Source: Rachicladosporium sp. CCFEE 5018
Lineage: Eukaryota; Ascomycota; Dothideomycetes; Cladosporiales; Cladosporiaceae
Reading direction: 5' to 3'
Length of the DNA: 64,000 bases
Assembly (NCBI GenBank): GCA_002077045.2
Contig: KZ111151.1
Coordinates: 393,523-457,522 of the forward strand
Below, one piece after another: positions 52,839 to 62,903 of the stretch. A model generated the notes under the pieces. That model was given only the letters and a program-made list of their open reading frames with translations. It had not been told where the DNA came from and ran no database searches. The position numbers and the translations under genes are program-made. Position 1 is the first letter of the stretch; each line of letters begins with the position of its first letter.

Positions 52839-54383
52839 ATGGTGTCCAAGACAGCGGCCTCCTGGAGGTCATCTACACCATTTATTACATTCGTTCTCTG
52901 TTACGCAATATTTGTCGATCAATTCATCTTCGCTATTATTATCCCTGTTGCACCCTTCACACTCGAGCAGCGCAATCATGTACCCGCAGAGTCGGTACAG
53001 CAATGGATCGCAGTTCTGCTTGGAATATACGGCGCAGCGCAATTCATTTGCTCTCCCATCTTTGGTTGGATTGCAGACCACACCCCGAATAGAAAGCTGC
53101 CCTTTAGAATTGGTTTGGTCGCCATCATCGCATCTACCGTTATGCTCTGGCTTGCGCCGTCTATACAGGTGGCAGTTCTTGCGCGAGTCATACAAGGTGC
53201 TGCGGATGCGATCGTCTGGGTGACTAGCCTTGCCATCATGGCGGATACTGTCGGTCAGGAGCACGTTGGAGAATACATGGGCTACATCGCCATAGGAGTC
53301 AATGCTGGATCTGTCATCGGACCTTTGCTTGGGGGAGAAGTCTTCGCGAAGCTGGGCTACAATGCAGTCTTCATCATGGCAATGATCGCTCTGGCCGGCG
53401 ATGTTGTGCTGCGTTTCTTGATGCTTGAAAAGCCAGTGTCGCAACCAGAAATCAACATGTCGACTCTCGAGATGGCCGAGGTTCGATTCGCACCCAACGA
53501 GGATAACGACGCTCTTGAGCACGATGGCAAGTCCATGCTAAAAGTCAACGTGACCGTCTCTGTCCACTCGAGCTGCTCATCACCGCCAGAGCTGCTCCAG
53601 CCTTTGCCACCGCGATCGAACGGCCGGTCCGGAACTCCGTCCATCTATGGTGACAGCATTGCTTACTCTTGCACAAGCTCGTATCTGGACCTTATCGAGT
53701 CGATGCCTGCTCAACCACCCATGTCCACCACAATCTCTGCTCGCAAGACCCGACAACTGCCCGCCGTACTCTCACTGCTGCTCTCGCCTCGCTTCTTCGT
53801 CGCCTTGTGGGGAGTCTTCGTGCAGTCAGTGGTAGGCGTCAGCTTCAAGACTGCTTTACCTCTTTATCTTGAGGAGCTGTTCGGCTGGGGTGCGATTCAA
53901 GCCGGTCTGGCATTCCTACCACTCGCCATCCCTTCGCTGTTGGGCCCACTCTTCGGCTGGATGGCAGATCGCTACGGACCACGCTGGGTCGCAACAATTG
54001 CTTTCGCCGCGATGTGCCCTCTCGTCATCTTACTCCGAATCGTGTCACAGAACACTGTGCATGACAAAGTCGTGCTTTTCGTCTTACTCGGCTTGATCGG
54101 TATTGGTCCGGAGGCTGCATTCACACCTCTAACGGCCGACATCACGGCTGTGGCGACGGAATTTGACGAAGCAAAAGGTCGACGCAAAGGTGCGTTGTAT
54201 GCGCAAGCGTCTGGTCTGTTCAGCGCGGCTTTCGCTCTGGGCAATACAGTGGGTCCGCTGGCGACGAGTGGATTGATAGACGTCGGAGGATGGGGCACGA
54301 TGAATCTGGTGATGGGTGCTGTGACTGGGGCCAGTGCTATGCCTATCGTGCTGTTATGTGGTGGGTGGCTGTGGAAAAAGTGA
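52839..54383 (+). CDS. Major facilitator superfamily transporter (DHA1/VMAT-like)
   Basis: A single exon encodes 514 residues starting MVSKTAASWRSSTPF. About twelve membrane segments are visible in two blocks of six, with a long hydrophilic loop at about residues 215-320 rich in Ser and Pro. The MFS motif A appears as GWIADHTPNRKLPFR between segments 2 and 3 and again as GWMADRYGPRW in the second half. RVIQGAADAIVWV and GPLLGGEVFAKLGY are typical of drug:H+ antiporters related to vesicular amine transporters. Substrate is unknown. The open frame extends upstream without an ATG, so 52839 is the start. It lies in a run of plus-strand genes, but no operon-like relation is implied. Confidence 0.9.
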   Translation: MVSKTAASWRSSTPFITFVLCYAIFVDQFIFAIIIPVAPFTLEQRNHVPAESVQQWIAVLLGIYGAAQFICSPIFGWIADHTPNRKLPFRIGLVAIIASTVMLWLAPSIQVAVLARVIQGAADAIVWVTSLAIMADTVGQEHVGEYMGYIAIGVNAGSVIGPLLGGEVFAKLGYNAVFIMAMIALAGDVVLRFLMLEKPVSQPEINMSTLEMAEVRFAPNEDNDALEHDGKSMLKVNVTVSVHSSCSSPPELLQPLPPRSNGRSGTPSIYGDSIAYSCTSSYLDLIESMPAQPPMSTTISARKTRQLPAVLSLLLSPRFFVALWGVFVQSVVGVSFKTALPLYLEELFGWGAIQAGLAFLPLAIPSLLGPLFGWMADRYGPRWVATIAFAAMCPLVILLRIVSQNTVHDKVVLFVLLGLIGIGPEAAFTPLTADITAVATEFDEAKGRRKGALYAQASGLFSAAFALGNTVGPLATSGLIDVGGWGTMNLVMGAVTGASAMPIVLLCGGWLWKK

Positions 54384-54704
54384 AAAGTATCGAATTGTTG
54401 TGCATTTGCTGGGATTAGCGATGGCGTTCTGGAAGCAAAATAGCGATTTGAGTCACTGTTCGACATTTGTACATATTCAGCGTTGACTGTCCGTCTGGAT
54501 GCTGGGAACTTTGTCTCATGCCTTATGTTGCTCATCAGCCAAGGGTCACTGTAGTTTTGTCCATTGGTAGGGTCACTAACCTTGTGTCGATCACTGCACC
54601 CCGCTGTTCTTGACGTTGCCCCACCTAGATTCCAATGGCCCTCATGTGGAAAGAATTTAAGACAGACGTTCGTCTATCCTCGCACCACATCCTTTGTCAA
54701 CACC
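54384..54704. other. Intergenic, promoter of HOM6
   Basis: The 321 bp between the MFS stop and the homoserine dehydrogenase start have no gene. The open frame that enters HOM6 from 54564 lacks conservation upstream of 54705. Confidence 0.5.
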
Positions 54705-55829
54705 ATGGCTACTGGAAAGACCATCTACATAGCCGTCGTCGGCGTCGGTGGCGTTGGGCAGGCTTTCCTCGGCCAGCTCGCCCAGCTGCAACAGCGACTT
54801 GCAAAGAAGTCTCCATCCACAAACCTCAATCTCATCCTCGTTCGCCGCAGCACGAAACAGCTCTCATCTCCTGACTACAAACCGATCAACATTGGCACGG
54901 CACTAGCAGAACTGGACAAAGTCACCACGCCGTTCCCTCAACTCATCGAGTCCGTCAATTACCTTGCCAAAGCCCCCGGGAAAGTCGTGCTAGTTGACAA
55001 TACTTCGGACCTGGACTTCGCGACCGTGTATCCCCTGGTGCTCAGTAAGGGAATCTCCATCGTGACGCCTAATAAGAAGGCGTTTTCGCATACCTTCTCG
55101 CTGTGGACGAGGATCTTCGAGGCGGCGACAAATGGATCTGGTCCAGAAGGCAATGGCTTCGTCTTCCACGAGAGCAGCGTTGGTGCTGGACTACCTGTCC
55201 TCAGTACGCTCAATGAGCTGGTGGAGACTGGTGACGACGTTATTAAGATTGAGGGTGTATTCAGTGGTACGATGTCATTTCTGTTCAACTCGTTTCAGCC
55301 GGTGGCTGGAGGTGGCGGGACTTTCGCAGCCGAAGTGAAGAAGGCGAAAGATCTTGGCTACACTGAGCCAGATCCGAGGGATGATCTCAATGGACTAGAT
55401 GTCGCCAGGAAGCTCACGATTCTCGCGAGAATAGCTGGTCTGCCCGTGGAGTCGCCGACTAGCTTCCCAGTACAGTCACTCATACCCGCTGAGCTGAAAG
55501 ACTGCAAGTCCGGAGACGAGTTTCTGGCACGATTGCCAGAGTTCGACAACCGAATGGACGAAGTGAAAGCTAAGGCTGCGAAGGAGGGCAAAGTAGTGAG
55601 GTTCGTGGGCAGCATCAATGTGGGTTCAAAGGAGGTCAAGGTCGGCTTGGAGAGCTTTGACAAGAGCCATCCAATCGCAGCACTCAAAGGGAGTGATAAC
55701 ATCATCAGCTTCTACACGAAGCGGTATGGCAGTAACCCGCTAATCATTCAAGGTGCTGGGGCTGGCGGCGAGGTGACTGCCATGGGTGTGACGGGGGATC
55801 TAATCAAGGTCATCAAGCTATTGAGATAG
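54705..55829 (+). CDS. HOM6: Homoserine dehydrogenase
   Basis: The enzyme reduces aspartate semialdehyde to homoserine with NAD(P)H, the branch step toward threonine and methionine. A single exon encodes 374 residues, the length of monofunctional fungal enzymes. Nucleotide-binding motif GVGGVGQAFL lies near residue 15. VDNTSDL and SIVTPNKKAFS follow, then the catalytic region ESSVGAGLPVLSTLNEL, GVFSGTMSFLFNSF and GYTEPDPRDDLNGLDVARKL, which carries the substrate-binding Glu/Asp and Lys. The C-terminal IIQGAGAGGEVTAMGVTGDL is also conserved. No N-terminal aspartate kinase or ACT domain is present. The ATG at 54705 is the first that gives the conserved start. Confidence 0.95.
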   Translation: MATGKTIYIAVVGVGGVGQAFLGQLAQLQQRLAKKSPSTNLNLILVRRSTKQLSSPDYKPINIGTALAELDKVTTPFPQLIESVNYLAKAPGKVVLVDNTSDLDFATVYPLVLSKGISIVTPNKKAFSHTFSLWTRIFEAATNGSGPEGNGFVFHESSVGAGLPVLSTLNELVETGDDVIKIEGVFSGTMSFLFNSFQPVAGGGGTFAAEVKKAKDLGYTEPDPRDDLNGLDVARKLTILARIAGLPVESPTSFPVQSLIPAELKDCKSGDEFLARLPEFDNRMDEVKAKAAKEGKVVRFVGSINVGSKEVKVGLESFDKSHPIAALKGSDNIISFYTKRYGSNPLIIQGAGAGGEVTAMGVTGDLIKVIKLLR

Positions 55830-55859
55830 TCTCCGGCTGTGGGTATTCAAAAGCGTGGG

Positions 55860-56964
55860 CTAGTCTATCTCTGGTACGGGCAGTCCGTTGTACAGCTTCA
55901 TCCTCAAACCCAGATGTTTCATAGCTGCCATGGCCTTTTCTTCTCGCAACTTCCTCGAGTCCTCCTCGCTGACCAGCACGAAGTCGTAGACAATGGTCTT
56001 CGTTCCTTCTTTCACGCCGTAGGTCTTCGCTTGCTCAGCATCGACAGTGCCCAGGTCGATCAGCAGCGACTCCTTCACACCGAAGACCGCATCTGATGTT
56101 TCGTACGGATCTCCTCTCAAGTATAGCGCCCTGAACTACTGTCAGCATACTGACTTCAGTCGCCAATCCAAACGCCACCACTCACGTAATGAGATGATCA
56201 AACCCCTCCTTCTCAAACATAAAATGCATGTGGCTAGGTCTATAACAATGCCTCTTCAACAACTCCAACAACTTCCCCACCGGCCCGTCATGCGGAATCG
56301 GATACGGCACAGGCACAATCGCCTTGAACCAAAACTTCCCCTCCTCATCACTATGCATCACAGCCCTCTGATCCGGCTGCTCCCGTCCTTCATACTGCAC
56401 ATCATACTTCCCCTTGCTGTCCGTCTCCCAGATATCGATTTTCACGTCTGAGACGGGCTTGCATGAGCGGTCTTTGATGGTGCAGAGGACTAAGCAGGGT
56501 TCGCCGTCAGGGTCGTGGGCTATTTGCGTGCCGTTGGGCTCGGAGAGGGCGTCGTGGGTGTGGAAGGGGCCCAGGACTGTGCCTTCGGTTGAGTTGGCGG
56601 GTTTGGGGTGGTCTATGCTGTCTACGAGGAGGGAGAGGCCGAGAATGTCGGAGAGGAGGATAAATTCCTGGAATGCAGCGTGTCAGGTCGCGGTAAGGTT
56701 GGTGCGGCTGCCTGTGGGCTAGCCTACCTGCCGCACATCTGTGCAGATCTGACCGACCGCCGTCAGGAACTGGATCGCGGCTAGCCACTCATTATGACTG
56801 AGTCGCGTCTCTCGTGCGAAGTCATGGACATGCTGTACGAGCCTTTCTAGCAGATACTTGAGCCTAGGGTCGGGACATTGGGAGTTTATGAGCTTGACAT
56901 TGTCGGTGATGTTATCAATCGTTAGGTCTTTCAATGGAGGAACATGGACCTCGCTAGGATCCAT
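55860..56964 (-). CDS. Intradiol ring-cleavage dioxygenase (catechol/hydroxyquinol 1,2-dioxygenase)
   Basis: The enzyme opens catechol-type rings between the two hydroxyls using non-haem Fe(III). Model: exon 1 56964-56728, intron 56727-56668 (60 bp, GTAGGC donor, CTGAC branch, TCCAG acceptor), exon 2 56667-56186, intron 56185-56131 (55 bp, GTGAGT donor, TTCAG acceptor), exon 3 56130-55860, giving 329 residues. An N-terminal helical dimerisation domain (LERLVQHVHDFARETRLSHN) precedes the catalytic barrel with STEGTVLGPFHTHDA, VKIDIWETDSKGKYDVQY (first Fe ligand Tyr), PVPYPIPHDGPVG (second Tyr) and RPSHMHF (His225, His227). The C-terminal DAVFGVKESLLIDLG is typical of hydroxyquinol enzymes. It lies in the same orientation, 0.4 kb downstream of a catabolic dehydroquinase, which fits aromatic or quinate catabolism. 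Confidence 0.92.
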
Positions 56965-57352
56965 GATGGATGAATTGTGAGATGACAATCCTTCGGAGCG
57001 CCACTGAAGTAGGGCCTCTGATGGAAGGAGACATCTTGAGATGCTAAAATGTATTATGAACTCTGGTACTCTTACCCGGCAGTTCAATCCATGAGCTCTG
57101 CAGTCTGATGATGTCCACCCAACTTTGCCCCGCAATGTGGAGGGTCTACTGCAAGCCGTTCGAAGTGCCGCAAGCTACATGTACATTTACTAGTACGATA
57201 ACTGCAGAGAACGCTCCGTGTCAAGCCATCGATACTTGCAAAACGGCAGTGATCAGAGAATCGGACCGGACAGTCTTTTCCCAATTTTGCTATTGCCCAG
57301 CATTGCAATTCCGCATCGCTGCTCAGATTGCTAGCGACTTCCAGCAAGGCTC
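56965..57352. other. Intergenic within the aromatic catabolism pair
   Basis: The 388 bp between the dioxygenase start and the dehydroquinase stop, both on the minus strand, contain no supported gene and must hold the dioxygenase promoter. Confidence 0.5.
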
Positions 57353-57802
57353 TCAAGTCTTCGATGCTCTCAGCCGTTCGTCGACAAATTGCAATGCTGC
57401 ACAATATCCGAAGACACCAAGCCCACAGATCACAGCAACAGCCTTGTCGCTCAGGAATGATTTATGCCGAAACTCCTCGCGTGCATGCACATTGCTGATA
57501 TGCACCTCAATGAAAGGAATCGCGACTCCAGCCAGCGCGTCTCGCAGCGCAACGCTCGTGTGAGTGAGGCCTCCCGGGTTGATAATGATGTACTCGACGT
57601 TTCCTCGGGCCTCATGAATGCGGTCGATGATGGCGCCCTCGTGGTTTGATTGGAAGCTTTGCAATGTAATGCCAAGTGTCTCGCCCTGTGTCTTCGTGTT
57701 CGCCTCGACGTCGGAGAGCGTGGTGCTGCCGTAGATGTGTGGTTCTCGGGTACCTAGGAGGTTGAGATTGGGTCCGTTGATGAGTAGGACTGTTCTATCC
57801 AT
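57353..57802 (-). CDS. qutE: Catabolic type II 3-dehydroquinate dehydratase
   Basis: The enzyme converts 3-dehydroquinate to 3-dehydroshikimate in quinate breakdown. A single exon encodes 149 residues, the normal type II size. Motifs: LLINGPNLNLLGTREPHIYG (Arg and Tyr of the active-site lid), QSNHEGAIIDRIHEA, IINPGGLTHTSVALRDAL (catalytic Asn and His region) and PFIEVHISNVHAREEFRHKS. Fungi use the pentafunctional AROM enzyme for biosynthesis, so a free type II enzyme indicates catabolism. The neighbour at 55860-56964 opens an aromatic ring downstream in such pathways. The Aspergillus name qutE is used by family. Confidence 0.93.
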   Translation of the reverse strand: MDRTVLLINGPNLNLLGTREPHIYGSTTLSDVEANTKTQGETLGITLQSFQSNHEGAIIDRIHEARGNVEYIIINPGGLTHTSVALRDALAGVAIPFIEVHISNVHAREEFRHKSFLSDKAVAVICGLGVFGYCAALQFVDERLRASKT

Positions 57803-58517
57803 TGTAGACGCGTCTCTGAATGATTGGCTGACGGAATCTTGTCGTAGAGGAGACAGTGAAGCTTGCAGCAGTTCTGTGATGGCAGAATAGTCACGTCAAT
57901 AAAAGGCAGTGGACAGTACTTTACACGTAGGAAGAGGAAGAACGCTCAGCCGTGCGTGACTTTGACAGGAGTAGCATGGCTTTGAAACGCGGATATGATG
58001 CCTTTCCCGTAGTTCACCTCTAGAGTGCCGCAGAACGTCGCGGACAGAAAGCTCAGCTACGTTCCACTATGGAATAACAGTATATATGATTGGGATGAAG
58101 TGGTTCGATCGACCGCCGCCACCACCCGTTGCATGCTCGGCCTTGGCGTGGTCAAGGACGCTCTGTTTGCACCACTTTGTGTTCCACAATCTCTACCACT
58201 CCACCGGCCGCAATTTGTGGTAATTGCACCCGTCATCAAAGCCACATGTTCTTGCGGGTGCGACTGTCATTGCAATTGGGAGTCAGTGCATCCGCTGTGA
58301 TCGGAAATGCGACGGGCGACGACTACAGCCTGTCAGGAAGCGTTGTGACGAAAGTCGTTCGTCGTTGACAACCGCGGTCCTGACAGAGCTGAGTCTATGA
58401 GCAACACAGCCAAATCACCTCTCAACCACTTGTGATTCGCACTTGGGAGAGGGTATCGCACGGATCACGAGTGATTTGATCCCTTGTTGCTACGGACTGC
58501 GCACGCTCGGTCTGGGC
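57803..58517. other. Intergenic, no gene seen
   Basis: The 715 bp between the dehydroquinase start (minus) and the F-box pseudogene (plus) have only short unsupported frames. Confidence 0.45.
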
Positions 58518-59734
58518 ATGGTCATCCAGCATGCGCTCACGAGCTTGCCCGAGGAGTTGGTTGAGTTGATCGCCCAGGGCCTTGACCTCGTGGACTTTTG
58601 CAGTTTGTGACTGGCGAATGCCGAGCTCGCGTGCAAAGCGTCTCAAGGTCATTTCTGGTCTCACTTCGTTACTAAGAGAGCGAGAGTCTCTCACACGACC
58701 TTCGCTATCTTGCGGCGGCCACTAGACCATGTTGGCTCGGCTGTCTCCTGTAAAATTTGACAATCGTAGGAGTCATCAGTCCGAGACACAGCGAACAAAA
58801 TGAACCATGGGACCGCGCCGATGCTGCTCTCCTAAGCCAGGCTATGTTGAATATACGCACTCACTCGAGCAGCGGTCGCCTCCGAAGTCTGGTTATTTCA
58901 GTAGATGCTACGACCGCCAGGACGTTTCCACACCACAATCTGGTCCACACCGGGTCAAAGATTCGACAATGCACCCAAGAAACAGAAAGCCTTGTCATAC
59001 GAGCGGTCGAAGCGTCATCTCTATCATTTGATGGGTTGGACCTATACAGCTCCATCGGACGTTGCGAAATCAGTCCGCGCCGCTTGCAAACCCTGTGCAA
59101 CGCTTTCGACACATCTGAACTTCAGAGTCTCTCTCTGGTGTTGTCCAGCAACGAAAGTGACGAGACATGTAGCGGAGACGCAGGACAGGCTCAATATATT
59201 GTCCGTTTACTCTCTCAGACGAAGCAGCTGAGACGGCTGGATATAAGGTGGTACTCTCTCCACGAGGCCCCTCCAAGCACGGCAAAGCTCAGAGGGCGCT
59301 TTTTGATCACCGATATCACAGCATTGTCGACCCCTTCACTTACCAGTGTTGCTCTTCGTGGTCTGAGTACTACTTGTGGAGATCTATCAGATTTCGTCTT
59401 GCAGAATCCACAGATCGAGGATCTGCGTCTCGAGGGATTGCGTCTTGAAGAGGGCAAGTTTGACGTGGTGTTGACGCACGTCGCCGGTCTTCCTGCACTA
59501 GGACATCTTGTCTTTAGTGACCTTAAGGAATGCGGTGGGAAGCCACTGCAGTTCTTGGGCGCGACAGGTGACCGCCACTACCGGCATCGCGGCCCCCCGA
59601 CATGGATCGAGAGAGATGGCCCCGAGGCACGAGCACCTATTGCATACAAAGTGATGAGAGGGCGTATAAAAGGCCATCCATCGACAACTAACTGGTTCTT
59701 GCGCGAGAAGCCCGATCGATATGGCTCTCCCTGA
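58518..59734 (+). pseudogene. F-box/LRR-like gene copy 1, broken by nonsense codon and frameshift
   Basis: The ATG at 58518 (MVIQHALTSLPEELVELIAQ) gives a clear F-box start. At 58608-58610 a TGA replaces the Arg codon present in copy 2 (FCSL*LANAEL versus LCSLRLSAHK), and the frame then shifts between about 58745 and 58757. The remaining 325-codon frame (LTIVGVISPRH onward) aligns with copy 2 to the end: LHSRSG-type LRSLVISV, VEASSLSFDGLDLYSSIGRCE, LRRLDIRWYSLHE, LRLEGLRLEEGKFDVVL, GGPP-type motif before the stop. F-box proteins recruit substrates to SCF ubiquitin ligases. With two lesions this copy is probably not functional. Confidence 0.8.
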
Positions 59735-60071
59735 TATCCCTCACACAGCGTGCTCAACAGAGTGGTGCCCACGACTCTTCTGATGGCACCTTGAGGCAAG
59801 ACTCACCCGCCAAACTCCGTTGATGTCGTCAATGCCACATGCGAGCACTCTATCATTCTTACCGTCATGGTGAGGTTTCCATTGCTTGATTACTTGCAAA
59901 CGTACTGAGAGCTATTTCTCTGACTTTAGTGCGGTCGCTGGTCCGAGCTCAGCATGAGCTCGGTGGCTGCCTGGCGAGGCTGAGGGCTGACTGTGCCACA
60001 TGGAGACCTCCATCAAGGTGCAGCTCTGCCATGCCGTTACGGTCTTCGAAGACCGTTCGTCTCTTGCCGTC
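59735..60071. other. Spacer between the F-box gene copies
   Basis: The 337 bp hold the presumed promoter of copy 2. An alternative in-frame ATG for copy 2 lies at 60000. Confidence 0.45.
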
Positions 60072-61294
60072 ATGGAGATCACTTCCGCTGCTGGATTTGT
60101 GGACCTCCCCGAAGAGCTTCGCGAACTCGTCGCCGCTCAATCGACTTCGGCGATCTATGCAGCTTGCGACTGAGCGCTCATAAGATCGCCTCAAAGGTGT
60201 CGCATGGACGCTTTAAGTCTCATTTCGTGGGTGCTACCCTGAAGCTTTCTTACGGAACATGTCAATCCTTCGCAGCGGTGACAGAGCATGGTGGACTCAG
60301 TTGCATGCTAGAGAACCTTACGATCGTAGGCTTGCCTGATCTGCCAGGCCAAGACAGAGTCTCTTCCGAAGCCGACGGCCCAGGCATGACTGTATGTCTG
60401 ACTCAAGCCCTGAGTACTCTGCGACTACACTCCAGATCCGGCAGTCTACGCTCGCTGGTTGTCTCGGTCCAAGATGCAGTCACTAGGGATTACCATTATC
60501 ATGTCGCTATGTACTCCAAGGACCAGATTCGAGCATGCGCAATCAGCACGGAACGCATCGTCGCACAGGCCGTGAAGGCTTCTGCTATACCGATTGAGAC
60601 TGTGGACCTTTACGGCTCGATAAGTCGTTGTGCTATGGGCTTCCATCGTATCGAGCACTTTGGAGCGGTACTCGAGGTTTCGACACTGAAGTCGCTTGTT
60701 CTGGTCGTGACTTCCAACGAGAAGCTTGAGGACGGCGGATATCATACCGATCATTCGCACAATATCAGCGCACTTCTCAGCCAGCTGTCTCGGCTAGAGC
60801 GACTCGACCTGCGTTGGTGCAATGCGCGCCGTACGGATCTGACTGGTGCCGATCTCATAGCCCGCTTGTGCTTCGCCGGCGTGGCCCCGTTATCGTTCAC
60901 TTCACTCAATGACCTGTCATTGAAAGGCATCTACACCACCTCAACCGACCTGCTGACGTATCTGCAGCGCCACGTACGACTTCGTAATCTCTGCCTCGAA
61001 AGAGTGAAGCTGCTGGATGGCACGTTCGATCCAATCTTCGGCCACATGTCGGATATCATGGAGCTCGACTCGTTCTACATGTGTGACTTGTCGCATGCTT
61101 CCGGATTTGCCAGACTCCAGTTCATTGGAGTCGTTGGGAGGAATATCTATGGTCACGGAGGACCTCCTACTCGGGTCCGCCGAGAAGGGGTGCACGCGCG
61201 GGAAAGACTGCAGTATAAGATCATCACTGGGCGAGTAAGAGGTGATGGTCGCAACCAGCGGTACTATCGCGACGTGAAGGATCGTTTCGGTTGA
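60072..61294 (+). pseudogene. F-box/LRR-like gene copy 2, with one apparent 1-nt deletion
   Basis: From the ATG at 60072 the frame reads MEITSAAGFVDLPEELRELV, an F-box start. Between about 60131 and 60142 one nucleotide seems missing compared with copy 1 (eight instead of nine bases between the codons for ELVA and DFGDL). After the shift a long open frame runs to 61294: DFGDLCSLRLSAHKIASKVS, LENLTIVGLPDL, LRSLVVSVQDAV, LVLVVTSNEK, LERLDLRWCN, LRNLCLERVKLLDGTFD and a C-terminal GGPPTRVRREG. The long, otherwise intact frame suggests recent damage, or a base-calling error. If the deletion is not real, this is a working F-box protein of about 407 residues with LRR-like repeats. Confidence 0.7.
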
Positions 61295-61803
61295 TCGGGA
61301 GTGTCAACCTCTGTCACAGCAATGTCGAGATGCTGTGACGATTGCACTGAGTAGGGTGGCGTAGGCTATGGCTAGCGATGGCGCGACTTATGATTCCACG
61401 TTGTCAAAGTTTTACGCTCAGCATCATTCGCTATCATCTAGGTAAGGTGCTGTAGATGCAAAGATGCATTGAGTCGAATCGCGCGTCGCACCGAGTTGGG
61501 TCAAGTGTTTGTTGAAGCTTGAGATGAGTACATCTGACTTCACCAAAGAGAGTACATTCCAAGGTACCAATTGATACAGCTGAGCAGTCCTGAAAAGCCA
61601 AATTATTGCTTGATCACCGTCCAAAGCGATGCGATGGCAAGGTAGTGGTCGGATGAATCGTCTGATCAATGGGTAACGATTCGCCAGAAGGGTTCCAAGC
61701 GTGATTAGTCAGCTTCTGACGTTGTCGGAGACCTTAGCCTCGAGATATTGTTGATACCGTGGAAATGTCAATGACTGCCGGTTAGTATGCTAGCCTAGAG
61801 GCA
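61295..61803. other. Intergenic, no gene seen
   Basis: The 509 bp hold no supported coding region. Confidence 0.45.
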
Positions 61804-62471
61804 ATGTCACATCCACTCGCATTACGAACGGCAGGTAATGCCCAGTTCGTTCTCAGCGCATTGAAATCGCACGAACCTTTTGCCTGTCGCGCAGGAGAGC
61901 CATTGGCTTAGCATCGCTCCATACTTTCGCAGGCTACAAAACCGATCCGTTGGATACACCACTCCTCCCCAAGCGTCCGCAAGCTCCTCTATCACCGTCA
62001 CCGGTCGTTCCAGAGGCGCTCATTGATTCCGACAAAGAAGACCGCATAGCCAAAGCCCGCGTCGTCTTTGGTTCCCGTCTTGCAAGCCCAGTAGAACGTT
62101 GGGACGCGATAAAGCGTGCCAGCACCAACATCGCAGGCGTACTGGTGCCACCTCGCCCAGAGGAGCCAGACAACTGCTGTATGTCTGGTTGCGTGAACTG
62201 CGTTTGGGACCTGTTCCGCGATGAGCTGGAGGAGTGGGCTGCAAAAAAGGCGGAAGCGAGGGAGAAGATGGCGGCACTGAAAGCCACTGAGGCGGCGGTG
62301 AGTATGGATGATGATGGCGGAGGCTCGAATACGAATTGGGAGATGAGTGGGGAGGACAGTGAGAAGGCGGATCTGTTTAAGGGGATACCTGTGGGGATCA
62401 GGGCGTTCATGGAGACGGAGAAGAAACTGAAGATGCTGCAGAAGCAGCAAGAGCAAGAGCGGGGCGTCTGA
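61804..62471 (+). CDS. Oxidoreductase-like (OXLD1-type) small mitochondrial protein
   Basis: Model: exon 1 61804-61834 (MSHPLALRTA), intron 61835-61932 (98 bp, GTAATG donor, TTTCGCAG acceptor, phase 1), exon 2 61933-62471, giving 189 residues. The conserved oxidoreductase-like domain is PPRPEEPDNCCMSGCVNCVW followed by DLFRDELEEW; the Cys pattern CC-x3-C-x2-C probably binds a metal. The C-terminal half is charged, with an amphipathic helix (LEEWAAKKAEAREKMAAL) and an acidic loop. Short basic N-termini of this kind target family members to mitochondria. The first exon is the least certain part: another acceptor upstream (near 61909) would also keep the frame. The domain itself is unmistakable. 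Confidence 0.82.
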
Positions 62472-62604
62472 TGGAGCATGATGCTAAGGAATGACATCGA
62501 TGTGGAGAGCTTCCATGAAGCTACGCTCTGCTCTCTAGGCCCTGATGACACTTTCGATGATCACCGCACACATACATGTACCGGGGCATGACGGCACGCG
62601 CACG

Positions 62605-62815
62605 ACCAAAGAAGCGGACCGCTCAAAGACTCTCTGTCGACGAGAACGCTGATATATGCGGCGCCGCGACTGCGCATACGCAGCCACGCTATCGGTGAAG
62701 AGAGGAGAATATGGTCTCTTTGGAGAGCGCTCCATGGCAACGCTAGCAGCGATTTCCTTTCGCGGCGCAGTATACACTTGCAGTGTTGACCGCGAGGTCG
62801 TCTCGAGTAGTCCGC
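62605..62815. repeat. Dispersed repeat, copy related to 43855-44035
   Basis: AAAGAAGCGGACCGCTC, GACGAGAACGCTGATAT and GCAGTATACACTTGCAG align in order and orientation with 43865-44035 (AGAAGCGGACTGCGCTC, GACGAGAATGCTGTTAC, GCAGTCTACACTAGCAG). It lies 3' of the HET gene on the minus strand. It may be HET-gene 3' flank that was duplicated to the other site. Confidence 0.5.
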
Positions 62816-62903
62816 GTTTTTGGTCATCCACGTGAACGGCAAAGCTTCTTGAGCGGCATGTTCATGATTTGAGCCTGCTGCGGGTCTGGAGGCACGACAG
62901 CTC

